This document shows, one piece after another, positions 17,984 to 18,581 of a stretch of DNA of 18,581 bases. The DNA is taken from positions 1 through 18,581 of the forward strand of contig KZ111144.1 in NCBI GenBank assembly GCA_002077045.2. Direction: 5' to 3'. The notes under the pieces are model-generated. The model searched no databases. It saw nothing but the letters and a program-made list of their open reading frames with translations, and had not been told where the DNA came from. Position numbers and translations under genes: made by a program. How positions within the stretch are numbered: the stretch's first letter is position 1; every line of letters begins with the position of its first letter. This DNA comes from Rachicladosporium sp. CCFEE 5018. Taxonomy: Eukaryota > Ascomycota > Dothideomycetes > Cladosporiales > Cladosporiaceae.

Positions 17984-18581
17984 GGTGGGTGGTGTGTTTT
18001 GGTGTTGGTGTGTTGGTGAGGGAGGCTGTGTGAGGTTGGATGTGGAGTGGTAGAGGTGGTCTGAGAAGAGGGAGATTTTACTGTGCTGCCGCTGAGAGAG
18101 TGTTGAGGGACGTGCATTGGCACGTGAGTCGAGGGTGCGTCATATTGAGAAGGAAGGAAGGCACGTGAAGGGGAGCAGTGAGTATTGTAGTGAAGCCTCG
18201 ATCAGTCGCTCATGTGCAGCGAGGGAGAAGGACTCGAACGTGAATGAGCAACTGCCGGCACCTCCATAGTGCCAAACAATCCCTACAGTGTGAGTCTACG
18301 TGAGGTCCATCACTGTTGAGGGTAAGCAGCTGAGGAAAGTACGACCTGCAATGCTCACCTTGACAGTATTGTGTACTACGAGAGCGCAGCTCCGAGCCGC
18401 TGAGTGCTCTCACTGATCTCGATCGCTGCAACTGAAGTAAGGCATGCCACATCAGTCATTGCCCTGACAAGAGTCAACGACCTGTGAGATGAATGAGACA
18501 GGAAATAAGGCTAGGGATTTGCATTCTCAGCTGCCAGTAGTAGGTTTACCACCACCAGCGAATGCCTTGCGTCAATGCCTC
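17984..18581. other. 5' flank of the NIS1-like gene to the window end
   Basis: No convincing gene is present. Two CACGTG sites lie within 200 bp of the start codon (listed separately). A match to the polymerase III B-box (18230-18240) does not fold as a tRNA. The last 150 bp show nothing recognisable. Confidence 0.5.
18119..18168. promoter_or_regulatory. Two GGCACGTGA sites upstream of the NIS1-like gene
   Basis: The identical 9-mer GGCACGTGA occurs at 18119-18127 and 18160-18168, 136 and 177 bp upstream of the start codon. The core CACGTG is the binding site of bHLH factors of the Cbf1/Pho4 type; on the gene's own strand it reads TCACGTGCC. Two identical copies 41 bp apart suggest a functional element, but the factor is unknown. 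Confidence 0.45.

Noticed and set aside
18220..18300. tRNA gene on the minus strand
   Set aside because: A B-box-like stretch is present, but the T-stem pairs at only two of five positions and no full cloverleaf can be drawn.

Overview
The window looks like nuclear DNA of a filamentous ascomycete, most likely a Dothideomycete. The reasons are intron sizes of about 46-75 nt, donors such as GTAAGT, GTGAGT and GTATGT, branch sites of the CTGAC/TACTAAC type, compact gene spacing, and protein sequences closest in feel to filamentous fungi. The class-level placement is inference. I see no bacterial genes, transposon or CRISPR array.

Layout, left to right: the 3' end of a sedolisin (S53 tripeptidyl-peptidase) gene on + (1-161); two minus-strand genes for small mitochondrial-type single-membrane-span coiled-coil proteins (726-1439, and 1684-2133, which carries an internal opal codon); a large, mostly disordered minus-strand protein of about 1194 residues with a KEN box and many CDK-type sites (2698-6344), with a possible extra 5' exon at 6516-6651; mitochondrial ribosomal protein S19 on minus, four exons (7401-7861); MRE11 on +, three exons (8149-10599); TAF10 on minus (10936-11682); threonine synthase on minus, three exons (12343-14133); the V-ATPase c'' proteolipid on minus, five exons (15363-16225); the TFIIA small subunit on +, two exons (16500-16889); and a NIS1-like small secreted protein on minus, three exons (17428-17983).

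Most genes are conserved housekeeping genes: DNA repair, basal transcription, mitochondrial translation, vacuolar acidification and threonine synthesis. They do not form one pathway. Two gene pairs are divergent and share short intergenic promoters (S19/MRE11, 287 bp; VMA16/TOA2, 274 bp), and MRE11/TAF10 and TOA2/NIS1-like are convergent. The lineage-specific elements are the NIS1-like effector candidate at the right end, with two GGCACGTGA sites upstream, the KEN-box/CDK-site disordered protein, and the opal-interrupted membrane protein. I found no clearly new multi-gene system; the best leads are those single loci.
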